This document shows, piece by piece, positions 1-8,300 of a stretch of DNA of 36,257 bases (position 1 is its first letter; every line of letters begins with the position of its first letter). The notes below the pieces were generated by a model, which did no database searches, was not told the origin of the DNA, and worked only from the letters and a program-made list of their open reading frames with translations. The DNA comes from Candidatus Peribacteraceae bacterium (GTDB taxonomy: Bacteria > Patescibacteriota > Gracilibacteria > JAHISY01), in assembly GCA_021734705.1 (NCBI GenBank), contig JAIPIJ010000005.1, positions 1-36,257 of the forward strand, written 5' to 3'. The translations under genes and the position numbers were made by a program.

Positions 1-97
1 GACAGTTTAGGTCTGGAGGGTCAATACCTAGTTGGCCGATACATTCTTTTTTTTGGTTCAAATTAAGATTTTAAAGTTCCGCAGTTTAATTTAATTT

Positions 98-144
98 TCT
101 TTAAAAGAAAACCCCCTCGCCAGGGATAAATCCAACGAGGGGGT
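98..144 (-). terminator. Intrinsic terminator of the minus-strand RNA
   Basis: A perfect 9-bp stem (111-119 with 136-144, ACCCCCTCG/CGAGGGGGT) has a 16-nt loop. On the minus strand it is followed by TTTTCTTTT. On the plus strand no T-tract follows, so it points to minus-strand transcription. Confidence 0.7.
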
Positions 145-565
145 AATTCCGCTTGAAGGAAATTTGCGCGTTCAGATTAGTATCAAACCTGAAGCGAAAA
201 GATACAGCTTCTAGCGGGATGCGTGAGGGTCCAAGCTCTCGCGTTCCCACTTTTCTTCGGTAGATTGTGAGGAGCTACCTCTCCGTTTTTGGCGAAAATT
301 TGGTGTGTATTTTTGCCGCAAACTCTTATCCGCAGAACGGATGAAGAAATGCCTTTCGGTAGGCGGGATCATTCGGCATGATCCGCTATCGAAAAGTAGG
401 AAGTGAGCCCGGTAAATAGGCATTTGCCACGGACTCTGCCGAAAAAATCGACAGGACTCGGGACGAACCCGAAAGCCAAAACAAACAAAATCTGACCGGA
501 CTCGCTTCCTACCCGAAAGGATTTTTTTAGATGTGAAGAGTTCTTTTTGTTTTTAGTTTTGAACT
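100..565 (-). ncRNA. Unidentified structured RNA with its own promoter and terminator
   Basis: Read on the minus strand, this stretch lies between a consensus promoter (600-572) and a hairpin plus U-tract (144-98), predicting a transcript of about 465 nt. It is rich in complementary segments. GUAGGAAG and CUUCCUAC, plus GAGUCCGGU and ACCGGGCUC, close a stem of about 18 bp with one mismatch around positions 390-515. Inside it are CUGUCGA/UCGGCAG and a CGGG/CCCG hairpin. Near the 3' end a GAAGC/GCUUC hairpin and a UUCAG/CUGAA hairpin carry complementary loops (GUAUC and GAUAC), suggesting a pseudoknot. The only sizeable minus ORF (70 codons) resembles nothing I know. I see no CCA-ended tRNA-like domain (tmRNA) and no recognisable P4 core of RNase P RNA, so the class is unknown. 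The structure was read by eye, not computed. Confidence 0.6.
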
Positions 566-571
566 GTTTAT

Positions 572-600
572 ATTATATCAAATTTTTATAAAAAAGTCAA
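572..600 (-). promoter_or_regulatory. Strong sigma70-type promoter of the minus-strand RNA
   Basis: On the minus strand TTGACT (600-595) is followed by exactly 17 nt and then TATAAT (577-572). That is 11 of 12 consensus bases with ideal spacing, the best promoter in the window. Transcription would start near 565, with no convincing ORF downstream. Confidence 0.75.
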
Positions 601-640
601 GAGAGCGTAATGGTTCAATAGCTTGGAAACATTATCAGCC

Positions 641-698
641 TTGCACCGCCACTATGTGGCCCCTTCGGGGCCGTGCGGGACTTCGGTGGATTGTGCGC
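641..698 (+). other. Structured stretch in the gmk upstream region
   Basis: GGCCCC (658-663) and GGGGCC (667-672) form a 6-bp hairpin with a UUC loop. Outer segments GCAC-CGCC (643-650) and GGTG...GTGC (685-696) can enclose it. It lies 40-90 nt before the gmk start and could be a leader element or a dispersed palindromic repeat. I recognise no known riboswitch. A TAAAAT at 699-704 has no convincing -35 element. Confidence 0.35.
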
Positions 699-734
699 TA
701 AAATACCAAACAATTAAGCACAAAAATCTTAAAA

Positions 735-1313
735 ATGCCTGGAAAACTTTTTCTTATCGTTGGCCCGAGTGGTGTCGGCAAAGGTACGCTAGTGCGGGCT
801 TTGCGCGAGCGCCATCCCGAGTTTTATTTCCCACCGTCAGCTACGACGCGGTCACCGCGCGATGGGGAAGAGGAGGGGCGCCAATATTTTTTCGTGTCCG
901 AAGAGCGCTTCGCCAAAATGAAAGCCGAAGGAAAATTTCTGGAGACGGCGACTGTCCACGAGACGGAAAATTATGGCCTGCTACGTGAACCGATCGAAGA
1001 GGCAATTCGTGCCGGGAAAGTAATTATTCGTGAGGTTGATATTCAGGGTTTGCATTCGGTCCATGAGAATCTCGATAAATCTAAATTCGCGGCGATTTTT
1101 TTACTGCCGCCGGATTTCGAAATCTTGCGTAAAAGAATTCTCAAGCGCCAACCACAGATGCCGGACGCCGAGCTGGAGCACAGGCTGGAGTCTGCTGAAA
1201 AGGAATTATCGCAAAAAGAGTTAGCTGACTTTGAAGTTGTCTCGGGAGAAGACGAGATCGACAAAATGGTTGCCGACGTTGAGAAAATTATATCTGATGC
1301 GACCCGGGATTAA
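735..1313 (+). CDS. gmk: Guanylate kinase
   Basis: Phosphorylates GMP to GDP with ATP, in cytoplasmic purine nucleotide metabolism. The 192-residue product starts almost directly with the P-loop GPSGVGKGT (residues 10-18). It is followed by the GMP-binding segment TTRSPRDGEEEGRQYFF, with the conserved Ser/Arg/Tyr pattern, and later the LPPDFEILRKRI region typical of the family. Length is normal. The ATG at 735 is preceded by CTTAAAA and no Shine-Dalgarno sequence. The stop overlaps the stop of convergent ftsX by 4 nt (TTAA), leaving no room for a terminator between them. Confidence 0.96.
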   Translation: MPGKLFLIVGPSGVGKGTLVRALRERHPEFYFPPSATTRSPRDGEEEGRQYFFVSEERFAKMKAEGKFLETATVHETENYGLLREPIEEAIRAGKVIIREVDIQGLHSVHENLDKSKFAAIFLLPPDFEILRKRILKRQPQMPDAELEHRLESAEKELSQKELADFEVVSGEDEIDKMVADVEKIISDATRD

Positions 1314-2269
1314 TGCAGGATTACTTCGCGGCTGGCGAGGTATTTGCGTGTGGCAATGATGCTGGCAAGCGTGCCAATCGTGATAGCGGCGAGTATTTGC
1401 CAAGCTAGCACTAGGCCGAATTTATCGCCGAAGTTGCCGATAGTGGTTGCTAGCATTTCACCGAAGCTGCCGAAACCGCTGCCAGAAAAAGCACTGGCAT
1501 CAAAACGCGCAATACCGAGAAAGAAAATCAGTGCACCGACCAGGCTGGCCGTAAAGCCGAAGAAGATGCCTTCGAAGATAAAGGGTAGGCGAATGAACTG
1601 TCGGGTGGCGCCAACCAGGCGCATAATGCCGATTTCAAGCCCGCGGGTGAAGATAGCTAGCCGGAGCACCGCTACGATTATCAGGATTCCCAGTGCGGAG
1701 AAAATTAGCACAGCCAAGAGGCTAATTCGCGACAAAGTTGTGTCGAGCGCGATGATCTTGTCGGCCGCTGTGATTGCGAGCGCGCCGGTAGCAGGAGAGT
1801 CGAGATTAAAAAACCCGCTGTAACGGCTTGAGTCTAAAAACTTAATAATCTCTTCGTGCAGTTCGGCGTCGGCCGAGATTACGAGTGTAGCAGGCAGAGG
1901 AGAGCTCTTGGTGTTGGCGCGCAGCCAAGTCGAAAGTTGGCGATTGGCTTTGCCGAAATTTTCAATGAAGTTCGAAAAAGCAGCGTCGCTAGAGATAAAC
2001 TTAATCGAGCGAATTTCAGGGAAGGTGTCCTGCAGGTCCGACTCAATCGCGGTGACCTGGAAGTCATCAACTGATTTCGTGAAGTTCAGGGCTAGGTCTA
2101 GCCGCGAATTGACTAGCGTCAGCGCAGTCCGCTGAAATTCGTTAGCAAATAAAATTCCATTGAACAGGACAAAGAGCAGGGTAATGACACTGACTGCGAC
2201 AATGCTAGTGAGACCGTTACGCCAGATGTTTTGACCGGTCATCCGCAAAATTCGAAGGAAGAGGATCAT
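1310..2269 (-). CDS. ftsX: FtsX-like cell-division membrane protein
   Basis: A 319-residue membrane protein with FtsX topology: a short cytoplasmic N-terminus, one transmembrane helix at about 20-42, an extracytoplasmic domain to about residue 180, then three helices. In known bacteria FtsX partners the ATPase FtsE and controls peptidoglycan hydrolases at division. The ATG at 2269 overlaps the stop of the upstream adenylyltransferase gene (ATGA), so the two are probably translationally coupled. No ftsE is adjacent. Assignment rests on topology and on family-like stretches such as RGLEIGIMRLVGATRQFIR, which is typical of FtsX. Confidence 0.85.
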   Translation of the reverse strand: MILFLRILRMTGQNIWRNGLTSIVAVSVITLLFVLFNGILFANEFQRTALTLVNSRLDLALNFTKSVDDFQVTAIESDLQDTFPEIRSIKFISSDAAFSNFIENFGKANRQLSTWLRANTKSSPLPATLVISADAELHEEIIKFLDSSRYSGFFNLDSPATGALAITAADKIIALDTTLSRISLLAVLIFSALGILIIVAVLRLAIFTRGLEIGIMRLVGATRQFIRLPFIFEGIFFGFTASLVGALIFFLGIARFDASAFSGSGFGSFGEMLATTIGNFGDKFGLVLAWQILAAITIGTLASIIATRKYLASREVILH

Positions 2270-2670
2270 TTTTTTTGGATGAGTGAGGATTTATATTTTT
2301 CAGGATGGAAAGATTTTAGCCGAATTATTTTTGGAGCGAGGTTGATTTTTTTTAATTTTGTTTTTAATTCAGCCGGAGTGAAAGTTCGCTGATCAAAACC
2401 AAGCGCTATGAGGTCGGGCTGGATTTTTATGATTGGCCGTAAAAAATCTTCACGATCACCAAGCAGTGCGCGAAGAACCCTACCACTGCGAGCGACTTGC
2501 ATGAGACGGCGTCGCTCGGAGAAATGTGGCTTGCGCCTTTTGAGTTTTTTGACGTTAATGTCCCGCGCGACAACTACAAAAACACGGCCGTGCCTTCCGG
2601 CCTGTTCGAGAAAATTCAAGTGGCCCGGGTGCAGTCCGTCGAAGGTTCCGAAAACTAGAACTTTTTTCAC
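2266..2670 (-). CDS. Cytidylyltransferase-family protein, FAD synthase (RibL)-like
   Basis: A 134-residue nucleotidyltransferase of the cytidylyltransferase superfamily. The N-terminal GTFDGLHPGH carries the HxGH nucleotide-binding motif. The overall pattern resembles archaeal-type FAD synthase (FMN + ATP to FAD) more than glycerol-3-phosphate cytidylyltransferase, but substrate cannot be fixed from sequence. The start is GTG at 2670, with a TAAAAT box ending 6 nt upstream and no Shine-Dalgarno sequence. It is the first gene of a two-gene unit with ftsX. Related TagD-type enzymes act in teichoic acid synthesis, so an envelope role is an alternative. Confidence 0.75.
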   Translation of the reverse strand: MKKVLVFGTFDGLHPGHLNFLEQAGRHGRVFVVVARDINVKKLKRRKPHFSERRRLMQVARSGRVLRALLGDREDFLRPIIKIQPDLIALGFDQRTFTPAELKTKLKKINLAPKIIRLKSFHPEKYKSSLIQKK

Positions 2671-2676
2671 CAGCTA

Positions 2677-2682
2677 ATTTTA
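2677..2682 (-). promoter_or_regulatory. -10 box TAAAAT 6 nt before the RibL-like gene start
   Basis: TAAAAT on the minus strand (2682-2677) leaves 6 nt before the GTG at 2670. A normal start 6-7 nt after the -10 gives a leaderless mRNA. No clear -35 is visible. Confidence 0.45.
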
Positions 2683-2694
2683 GCAGCCCGTTGA

Positions 2695-2722
2695 GTTGCT
2701 GGTTACTAGTTGCTGGTTACTG
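2695..2722. repeat. Heptanucleotide tandem repeat array, 4 units
   Basis: Units are GTTGCTG, GTTACTA, GTTGCTG and GTTACTG. It lies in the divergent spacer between the RibL-like gene and gatC. Its reverse complement shares a 17-bp core (AACCAGCAACTAGTAAC) with the array at 22223-22250. Confidence 0.8.
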
Positions 2723-2740
2723 ATTAATTGACTTGGGTGC

Positions 2741-2788
2741 GCCGGATTTTGAAATTCAACAGCCTCTTTTTTTCTGTTAAAATCCGGC
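2741..2788 (+). promoter_or_regulatory. Stem-loop immediately upstream of the gatC start
   Basis: GCCGGATTTT (2741-2750) pairs perfectly with AAAATCCGGC (2779-2788), and an inner AACAG/CTGTT stem stacks on it. The helix ends 4 nt before the ATG. The 3' arm also contains a TAAAAT -10 candidate (2778-2783) with TCAACA 16 nt upstream. So this may be a translational element, or the DNA palindrome may be an operator over the promoter. Confidence 0.5.
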
Positions 2789-2792
2789 GGAA

Positions 2793-3080
2793 ATGGAAAT
2801 TACCAAAGATCTCGTCAAGAAAATTGCGAAACTCGCACGCATTCGCTTGGATGATGCCGAAGCGGATAAATTTACCACTCAGATGGGTGCGATCGTTGGT
2901 TTTGTGGAGCAATTGAATTCTGTCGACACGAGTGGTGTTGCTGAAACCAACCAGGTCAACGGCATGGAAAATGTTTTACGTGAAGACGAGGTTAAAGTTT
3001 TTCCCAAGATGCAGGAATTGATTGCTGGATCTAGGCATCCGATTGAGAAAGGCCAAATTAAAATTAAGAAATCAATCTAG
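2793..3080 (+). CDS. gatC: Asp/Glu-tRNA(Asn/Gln) amidotransferase subunit C
   Basis: A 95-residue GatC, the small subunit that clamps GatA to GatB in the amidotransferase converting Glu-tRNA(Gln) or Asp-tRNA(Asn) to the amidated form. The N-terminal pattern (VKKIAKLARIRLDDAEADKF) and the C-terminal LREDEV segment are typical. The ATG at 2793 is preceded by CGGCGGAA. gatA follows after 40 nt filled by a heptad repeat. gatB is not downstream of gatA and must be elsewhere if present. Confidence 0.93.
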   Translation: MEITKDLVKKIAKLARIRLDDAEADKFTTQMGAIVGFVEQLNSVDTSGVAETNQVNGMENVLREDEVKVFPKMQELIAGSRHPIEKGQIKIKKSI

Positions 3081-3106
3081 GTTTTAGGTTTCAGGTGCTA
3101 GGTTCT
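3079..3106. repeat. Heptanucleotide tandem repeat array, 4 units
   Basis: Units are AGGTTTT, AGGTTTC, AGGTGCT and AGGTTCT. It fills most of the gatC-gatA spacer and starts within the gatC stop codon. Confidence 0.8.
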
Positions 3107-3120
3107 AGAAATTTACAAAT

Positions 3121-4548
3121 ATGGATTTAACTTCCTTAAATCTCGTTGAGACAAAGAAATTGCTTGCTGATAAAAAGGCTTCCGAAAGCGAAATTGTCGC
3201 TGATTATATGCAGAGAATAGCAGATCTTGATCCCAAGATTGACAGTTTTCTTTTCGTCGCCCAGGATACCAAAAGTGAAAATCCTAGCGGGGAACTTGGT
3301 GGTATCCCGATCGCCCACAAAGATGTCTTCGATACGATTGGCATGCCGACCACTGCAGCCAGCAAAATCCTGGAGGGCTACACGCCGGAATTTGACGCGA
3401 CTTCGGTCGCGAAATTGAAGGAAGCTGGGGCTGTCAGTCTTGGTAAGTTGAATACCGATGAATTCACGATGGGGGCTTCTACGGAGACTTCGGCTTTCAA
3501 ACAAACGAAAAATCCTTGGGATCTAAAAAGAGTGCCGGGCGGTTCCAGTGGAGGGAGTGCCGCGGCTGTCGCCGCTGACCTGTGTGTTTTTGCCACGGCG
3601 ACTGATACCGGAGGTTCGATTCGCCAGCCTTCTTCGTTTTGTGGTGTCACAGGCCTCAAGCCGACTTATGGCCGAATTTCACGCTACGGGGTGATTTCAA
3701 TGGCCAGTTCCTTGGATACCATTGGCGTAATTACAAAATCTGTCGAAGATGCCGCGATTGCTTTAGAGGTTCTCGCTGGTCAGGATTCGCACGATGCTAC
3801 GACTGGCAAAGCCAAGGTCGAGCAATATTCTAAAAATCTGAAAACTGATCTGAAGGGTCTGAAGATTGGCGTAGCCAAAGAATATTTTGTCGAAGGTTTA
3901 GACGCTGGTGTCGAAAAAGTAATCCGAGCAGCGATTGATGAGCTTAAAAAATTAGGTGCTGAAATTACTGAAATTTCTCTGCCGCACACTGAGTTTGCTG
4001 TGCCGACCTACTATGTTGTCGCGAGCTCGGAAATCTCCGCCAATATGGCCCGTTTCGACGGAGTGCGTTATGGGCCGACGGTGAAAAATGAAGAAGTCGA
4101 AAATTTGGTTGAGATGTATTTCGAAAATCGTACCCGTGGATTTGGTGATGAAGTGAAGCGGCGTATTATGCTTGGCACATTTGCGCTTTCAGCTGGTTAT
4201 GCTGATAAGTTTTATAAGAAGGCCTTGCAAGTTAGGACTCTAATTAAAAAAGATTTCGATGAGGCCTTCAAAGACATTGACCTTATCGCTGCACCGGTTG
4301 CCCCGACTACGGCGTTTAAGCTTGGTGAAAAAATTAACGATCCAGTCCAGATGTATTTAGCTGATATTTTTACCGCTCCAGCCAGCCTTGCTGGTGTGCC
4401 AGCGATCTCAGTTCCTGCCGGGTTTTCCGAGAAGTTGCCAGTTGGTCTGCAGTTGATTGCACCACAGTTTGCGGAAGCCAGACTGTTGGGTTCAGCACAT
4501 GCTTTTCAAAGTGCTACTGATTATCATTTGAAAAAACCGCAAATTTAA
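3121..4548 (+). CDS. gatA: Asp/Glu-tRNA(Asn/Gln) amidotransferase subunit A
   Basis: A 475-residue amidase-signature protein that releases ammonia from glutamine for GatB. The catalytic triad is visible: Lys67 in IAHKDVF, cis-Ser142 in GGSSGGSAAAV and Ser166 in DTGGSIRQPSSFCG. The family hallmark GLKPTYGRISRYGV follows. Spacing between triad residues (75 and 24) matches characterised GatA. The ATG at 3121 lies after an A/T-rich stretch without a Shine-Dalgarno sequence. The stop is 1 nt before the next gene. Confidence 0.97.
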   Translation: MDLTSLNLVETKKLLADKKASESEIVADYMQRIADLDPKIDSFLFVAQDTKSENPSGELGGIPIAHKDVFDTIGMPTTAASKILEGYTPEFDATSVAKLKEAGAVSLGKLNTDEFTMGASTETSAFKQTKNPWDLKRVPGGSSGGSAAAVAADLCVFATATDTGGSIRQPSSFCGVTGLKPTYGRISRYGVISMASSLDTIGVITKSVEDAAIALEVLAGQDSHDATTGKAKVEQYSKNLKTDLKGLKIGVAKEYFVEGLDAGVEKVIRAAIDELKKLGAEITEISLPHTEFAVPTYYVVASSEISANMARFDGVRYGPTVKNEEVENLVEMYFENRTRGFGDEVKRRIMLGTFALSAGYADKFYKKALQVRTLIKKDFDEAFKDIDLIAAPVAPTTAFKLGEKINDPVQMYLADIFTAPASLAGVPAISVPAGFSEKLPVGLQLIAPQFAEARLLGSAHAFQSATDYHLKKPQI

Positions 4549-4549
4549 A

Positions 4550-5308
4550 ATGCCACCTGGAAAATTTATCGCCAAAGTAGCTGGCCACCGCGAACTAGCG
4601 CGGGATATTTTCGAAAAGACTTTTGAACTAGTGGAGCCAACTGAGATTTCCTACGATGCCGGGAATTACGTTTCTGTCCGCGTGATGGATGGCAAAATGC
4701 CGATTGTTTTTCGAGCCTATACTTTCGCGACTGACGGTAGTGATGGCCAGAGTTTCAAAATTATCTTTAAGGTTTTTCGTGATGAATCTGGGACTGAAGG
4801 GCGGGGGAGTGGTTACTTGAAAAACTTGAAACCGGGGGAAAGTGCCGAGTTCTTTGGGCCGGCGGGGATGGGTAGCTTCGTGCCTAAGCGAGGTGACGAT
4901 TCGCCACTTTTTTTGCTTGGGACGGGCACGGGCATTGCGCCGCTTTTTGCCGTGGCTACGAAGCTCACGCGTGCAAAGTCGCCTCGTTTGATTAAACTTT
5001 TCCTGGGAGTTTCCTATATCGAAGAAGTTTTTTACTTGGCTGAATTTGAGAAGCTTAAATCTGAGAACCCAAACTTTGACTTTACGATTGCGGTTTCTCG
5101 CCCGCCTGAAGATTTGGATTCGGCACAGGCAAGAATTAATTTTGAGGCTGGACGCCTAACAGCAGTTTTGGATACGATTGAAATTCCAAAAAATCTAGAG
5201 GCTTTGGTTTGCGGTTCTGAGGTCTCTACTTTAGGTATCAGGAAAAAACTCTTAGAGCTTGGTGTGCCCGAAAAAAATATTGACGCTGAAGGTTACGGAG
5301 AGGTTTGA
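4550..5308 (+). CDS. Ferredoxin-NADP reductase-type flavin oxidoreductase
   Basis: A 252-residue FAD/NAD(P)-dependent oxidoreductase. The N-terminal beta-barrel carries the FAD motif RAYTFA (RxYS/T type). GPAGMGSF and the nucleotide-binding GTGTGIAPLF follow, and the C-terminal CGSEVSTLGIRKKL with an EGYG ending closes the family fold. Electron partner and substrate are unknown; no ferredoxin gene is next to it. The ATG lies 1 nt after the gatA stop in AAATTTAAAATG, so the two are probably co-transcribed. It ends in TGA, evidence for the standard code. Its 3' end overlaps the surface-protein gene on the other strand by 16 nt. Confidence 0.85.
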   Translation: MPPGKFIAKVAGHRELARDIFEKTFELVEPTEISYDAGNYVSVRVMDGKMPIVFRAYTFATDGSDGQSFKIIFKVFRDESGTEGRGSGYLKNLKPGESAEFFGPAGMGSFVPKRGDDSPLFLLGTGTGIAPLFAVATKLTRAKSPRLIKLFLGVSYIEEVFYLAEFEKLKSENPNFDFTIAVSRPPEDLDSAQARINFEAGRLTAVLDTIEIPKNLEALVCGSEVSTLGIRKKLLELGVPEKNIDAEGYGEV

Positions 5309-8300
5309 CGGCGGCGGCGGAAAATCCAGATTCCCAGAATACCGGCTGCGAGTAAAATGCCTCCGACCAGGGCGATTTGTTGTGCATTAAGGCTCTCAAC
5401 TTCTTCTGGGGCAGCTTGTTTTGGCGGAGGGTCGACAGTCTCGAATTCGATGATGCGAGCAGGGGAGCGCGTGCCGTCCACCAGCTCGGTAAAAATGATA
5501 AGTTTATGTTTCCCGATTGGCAATTCGCTTGCTGGACGCACAACGAAATCTCCCAGCACATTATCGACACAAACTGCGACAGCTAGGCCATCGAAGAAGG
5601 CAATCACTCGACCATCGTAAAAAGTGTTCCCGAAAAAGGCCGGCTTACCGTCTTCAAAGATATTTGATTCTCCGAGAAAAACTTTGGGCGGGGTCAGGAC
5701 AAAATCCAGATCGATTTGGACTTTACGCGTGGCTAGGATATTTACACCTTCACGGATTTCGAACCGATAGATTCCTGCTGGCAGGGCGGTCTGGCTCAAG
5801 ATTTGGAAATTACCGCGCGAATCAGTTGTCGCCTCGCCTAGGGTAATTTCAGCATCATCCGGGCTTACTGCGACTATTTGGATTTTTGAGTTGGCAGTTG
5901 CAATTCCTGTCAAAAATGGCTGCGGGCTGGTTACTTTGGTATTGAGCCGGCTAAATCCTGTTGCTGTTGGGACATCCTCTATAGTTGGATCGCTGCCGAG
6001 TTTCAAGAACTCATCTCCGTCAGAATTACCGTCTCCGTCAGAATCTGCCACGAACGGATTACTGCCGAGATCAATTTCTAGGCAGTCAACAATACCGTCA
6101 TTGTCTGAATCACGCATGCCGAGAGAAAGCTCTCCGATACGGTAGGTGTCACCGCTTTTTTGTAACGCAATTGAATTTAAATCCAAAAATTCACGTAGGC
6201 GGCTGACTGCTTCAGTCGGTGTCTTGGCCAGTAAGGTAGAGACCTCAGCTATAGTCAGAAAATCATCAAGGGAGAAGTTTTTGATTGCTAGTTCGCTGGC
6301 GAGTTTTTCAAGTTTAACCGCGGAGAATTTTTCGCGACTAACTAATTCACGAATTTCCTGCGCTATTTCAAGTGCGTCATTCAGTTTGTCGATTTCTACA
6401 TCTGTCGGAATTTTGTCTAGCGGCAGGATAGCAGGATTGGCTTTTTCGAGGGCTTCTGCATCACGAGTAGAAACCCCCCAGACACTCAGGCCCTTGAGCC
6501 TTTGAGCGATCGTATCGCGGAGTTCTTTGAATGAGGAATTTTCGGCTTCGATTAATTCGATCAATTCACTTGAATTAGCTGGCAGCCTAGAGACGACTAT
6601 GCCGGCTGATTTGCGCTGGCCGCTAACCCCCTCAAATTCGAAGATTATTTTCTGAGTACCGAATTCTTCAGTCGGAATTCGGAATTCTTTTTCGGCGTAG
6701 TCTTCCCATTCTCCATCAGCTAGCCTCATTTTGACCGCTCCGGTGGCGTAGGGCTTCACATTTACAAAAGCCTTCTTGGTGATGTATTTACCTTCACTGA
6801 GTTGGGCTGGATACATGACGGTGATCCCAGCTTCATGAACGTTGCCGTCAGAGACTTCACTCAGATCCGCTTCAGGATTTACCAAGATTAACCCGGCGCG
6901 ATCAATTAGTAGTCCAATGATAGAGATAATTTCAGGTACCTCATCTTCATAGGCGATCTCAATTTCTGCTGTCGGGACGTCTAAAGCGGGGATTTCGAGC
7001 ATACGCCCATCGGCAAAATAGATCAGTAAAACATCATTGGAAGTAATCACTTCAGAGAAATGCAATTCAAGCTTGCTTTTGTCTTCAGAGTTTTTTATTT
7101 TTGCGAGACGGGGAGGAGTCTTATCATAATTAACTACGAAGACGGTTTCGCCATCGCGTTCGCCATTGGCGCCTTCGGCGCGCAAATGGAGATAGCTTTC
7201 ACCTTCGCTGACACGGATATCATCTAGGAAGAAATCAGTTGTGAATTTAGTATCTTCCGTGATTTTACGCAGTGAGCTTGCTGCCGGATTTTTATCCAGC
7301 GTGTAGTAAAACTTCTCACCGATGCCACTCCAAGCGAAGGAGATGAGATCATCATTGCCGATATCAGCAGGGGAGAACCACTCGCCACTGACAAATTCAG
7401 CTCGGCGCTCTATGCCGGAACCGACAGCAATTTTTTTGATACCGACTAGTTTGACCTCTTTGATGCCGACAACTGCAAAGAGGGTCATATGATCAACCCA
7501 AACCGAAATTGTATCACCGTCCGAATCGATTTCGCCACCAGCTTTGCCGCTCTTCGCATCTACGGTCGTGATCCATTCGTTTTGCGCTTCGTCAAAATGG
7601 CGGATTTGCGGATTTTTCTTATTATTGATTGGCAAAGTCAGGAGCACTGGTTTGTCGAAGCTAATTGATCCGCTTGAGCTACCGACAAAAACTGCGTCCT
7701 CAAGCTCTAGGTTATTATCAGCCGTCGGCGGGGGAGCCTCGACTACCTCCGGTGCGTAGATGACGTATTCATAACTTCCTCCGCCACCTCCAGCGCCAGA
7801 GCTTACATTTGTAGCGGCTGAAATTTTTACTTTAGCCGAGGTTTTATCTGAAACGAGCTCAACCTCGACTGGGATTTGTCCGCCAGTTTTTGGTAAGACC
7901 GCCTTAGAGGTTTTTAGTTCGGTGATTTGCTTTTCCAATTTTTTAGCTTCAATTACGCGCACCTCGAGATTATTCTTGACGGATTCATCGACGTTCACAG
8001 TGCCCGTTGTCCCACTTGCGTCTACTGTAACATCGCGAATGCTTTTCCAAACATTTTGCGTTGTGTCGACATAACCGACTTCGATAATTTTTGTATCCTC
8101 AGCTTCTTCAGAATCTTGGAGATCTAGAGTTGTTTCGGCCGCGGTATTAACTTCTTCGATTGCTGCACTGAGATCTACTGTTTGGGTTATTACTTTTGTT
8201 TCGGCTATAGTCGTAGTCTCTAGGAGAGTTGGTTCTTCTGTAGTCTCTAAGGCGGCGGCATGAACGGGCTCCTCGTAAATAGTGGAGTCAGTCAGAACAT

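Noticed and set aside
1-66. Open frame from the window start ending in TAA at 64-66, possibly the C-terminus of an upstream gene
   Set aside because: Only 21 codons and no recognisable motif; too short to support.
211-423. 70-codon minus-strand ORF within the structured RNA
   Set aside because: Overlaps the strongest base-paired segments, has no family resemblance and no start context like that of other genes here.
100-565. Assignment as RNase P RNA or tmRNA
   Set aside because: An AGGAAGCGAGUCCGG stretch faintly recalls the RNase P core, but its partner strand is too close and the conserved ACAGAA element is missing; no tRNA-like CCA end for tmRNA.
7885-7905. LPKTGG sortase-like motif in the surface protein
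   Set aside because: It lies near residue 520, not at the C-terminus, and is not followed by a hydrophobic segment; probably chance.
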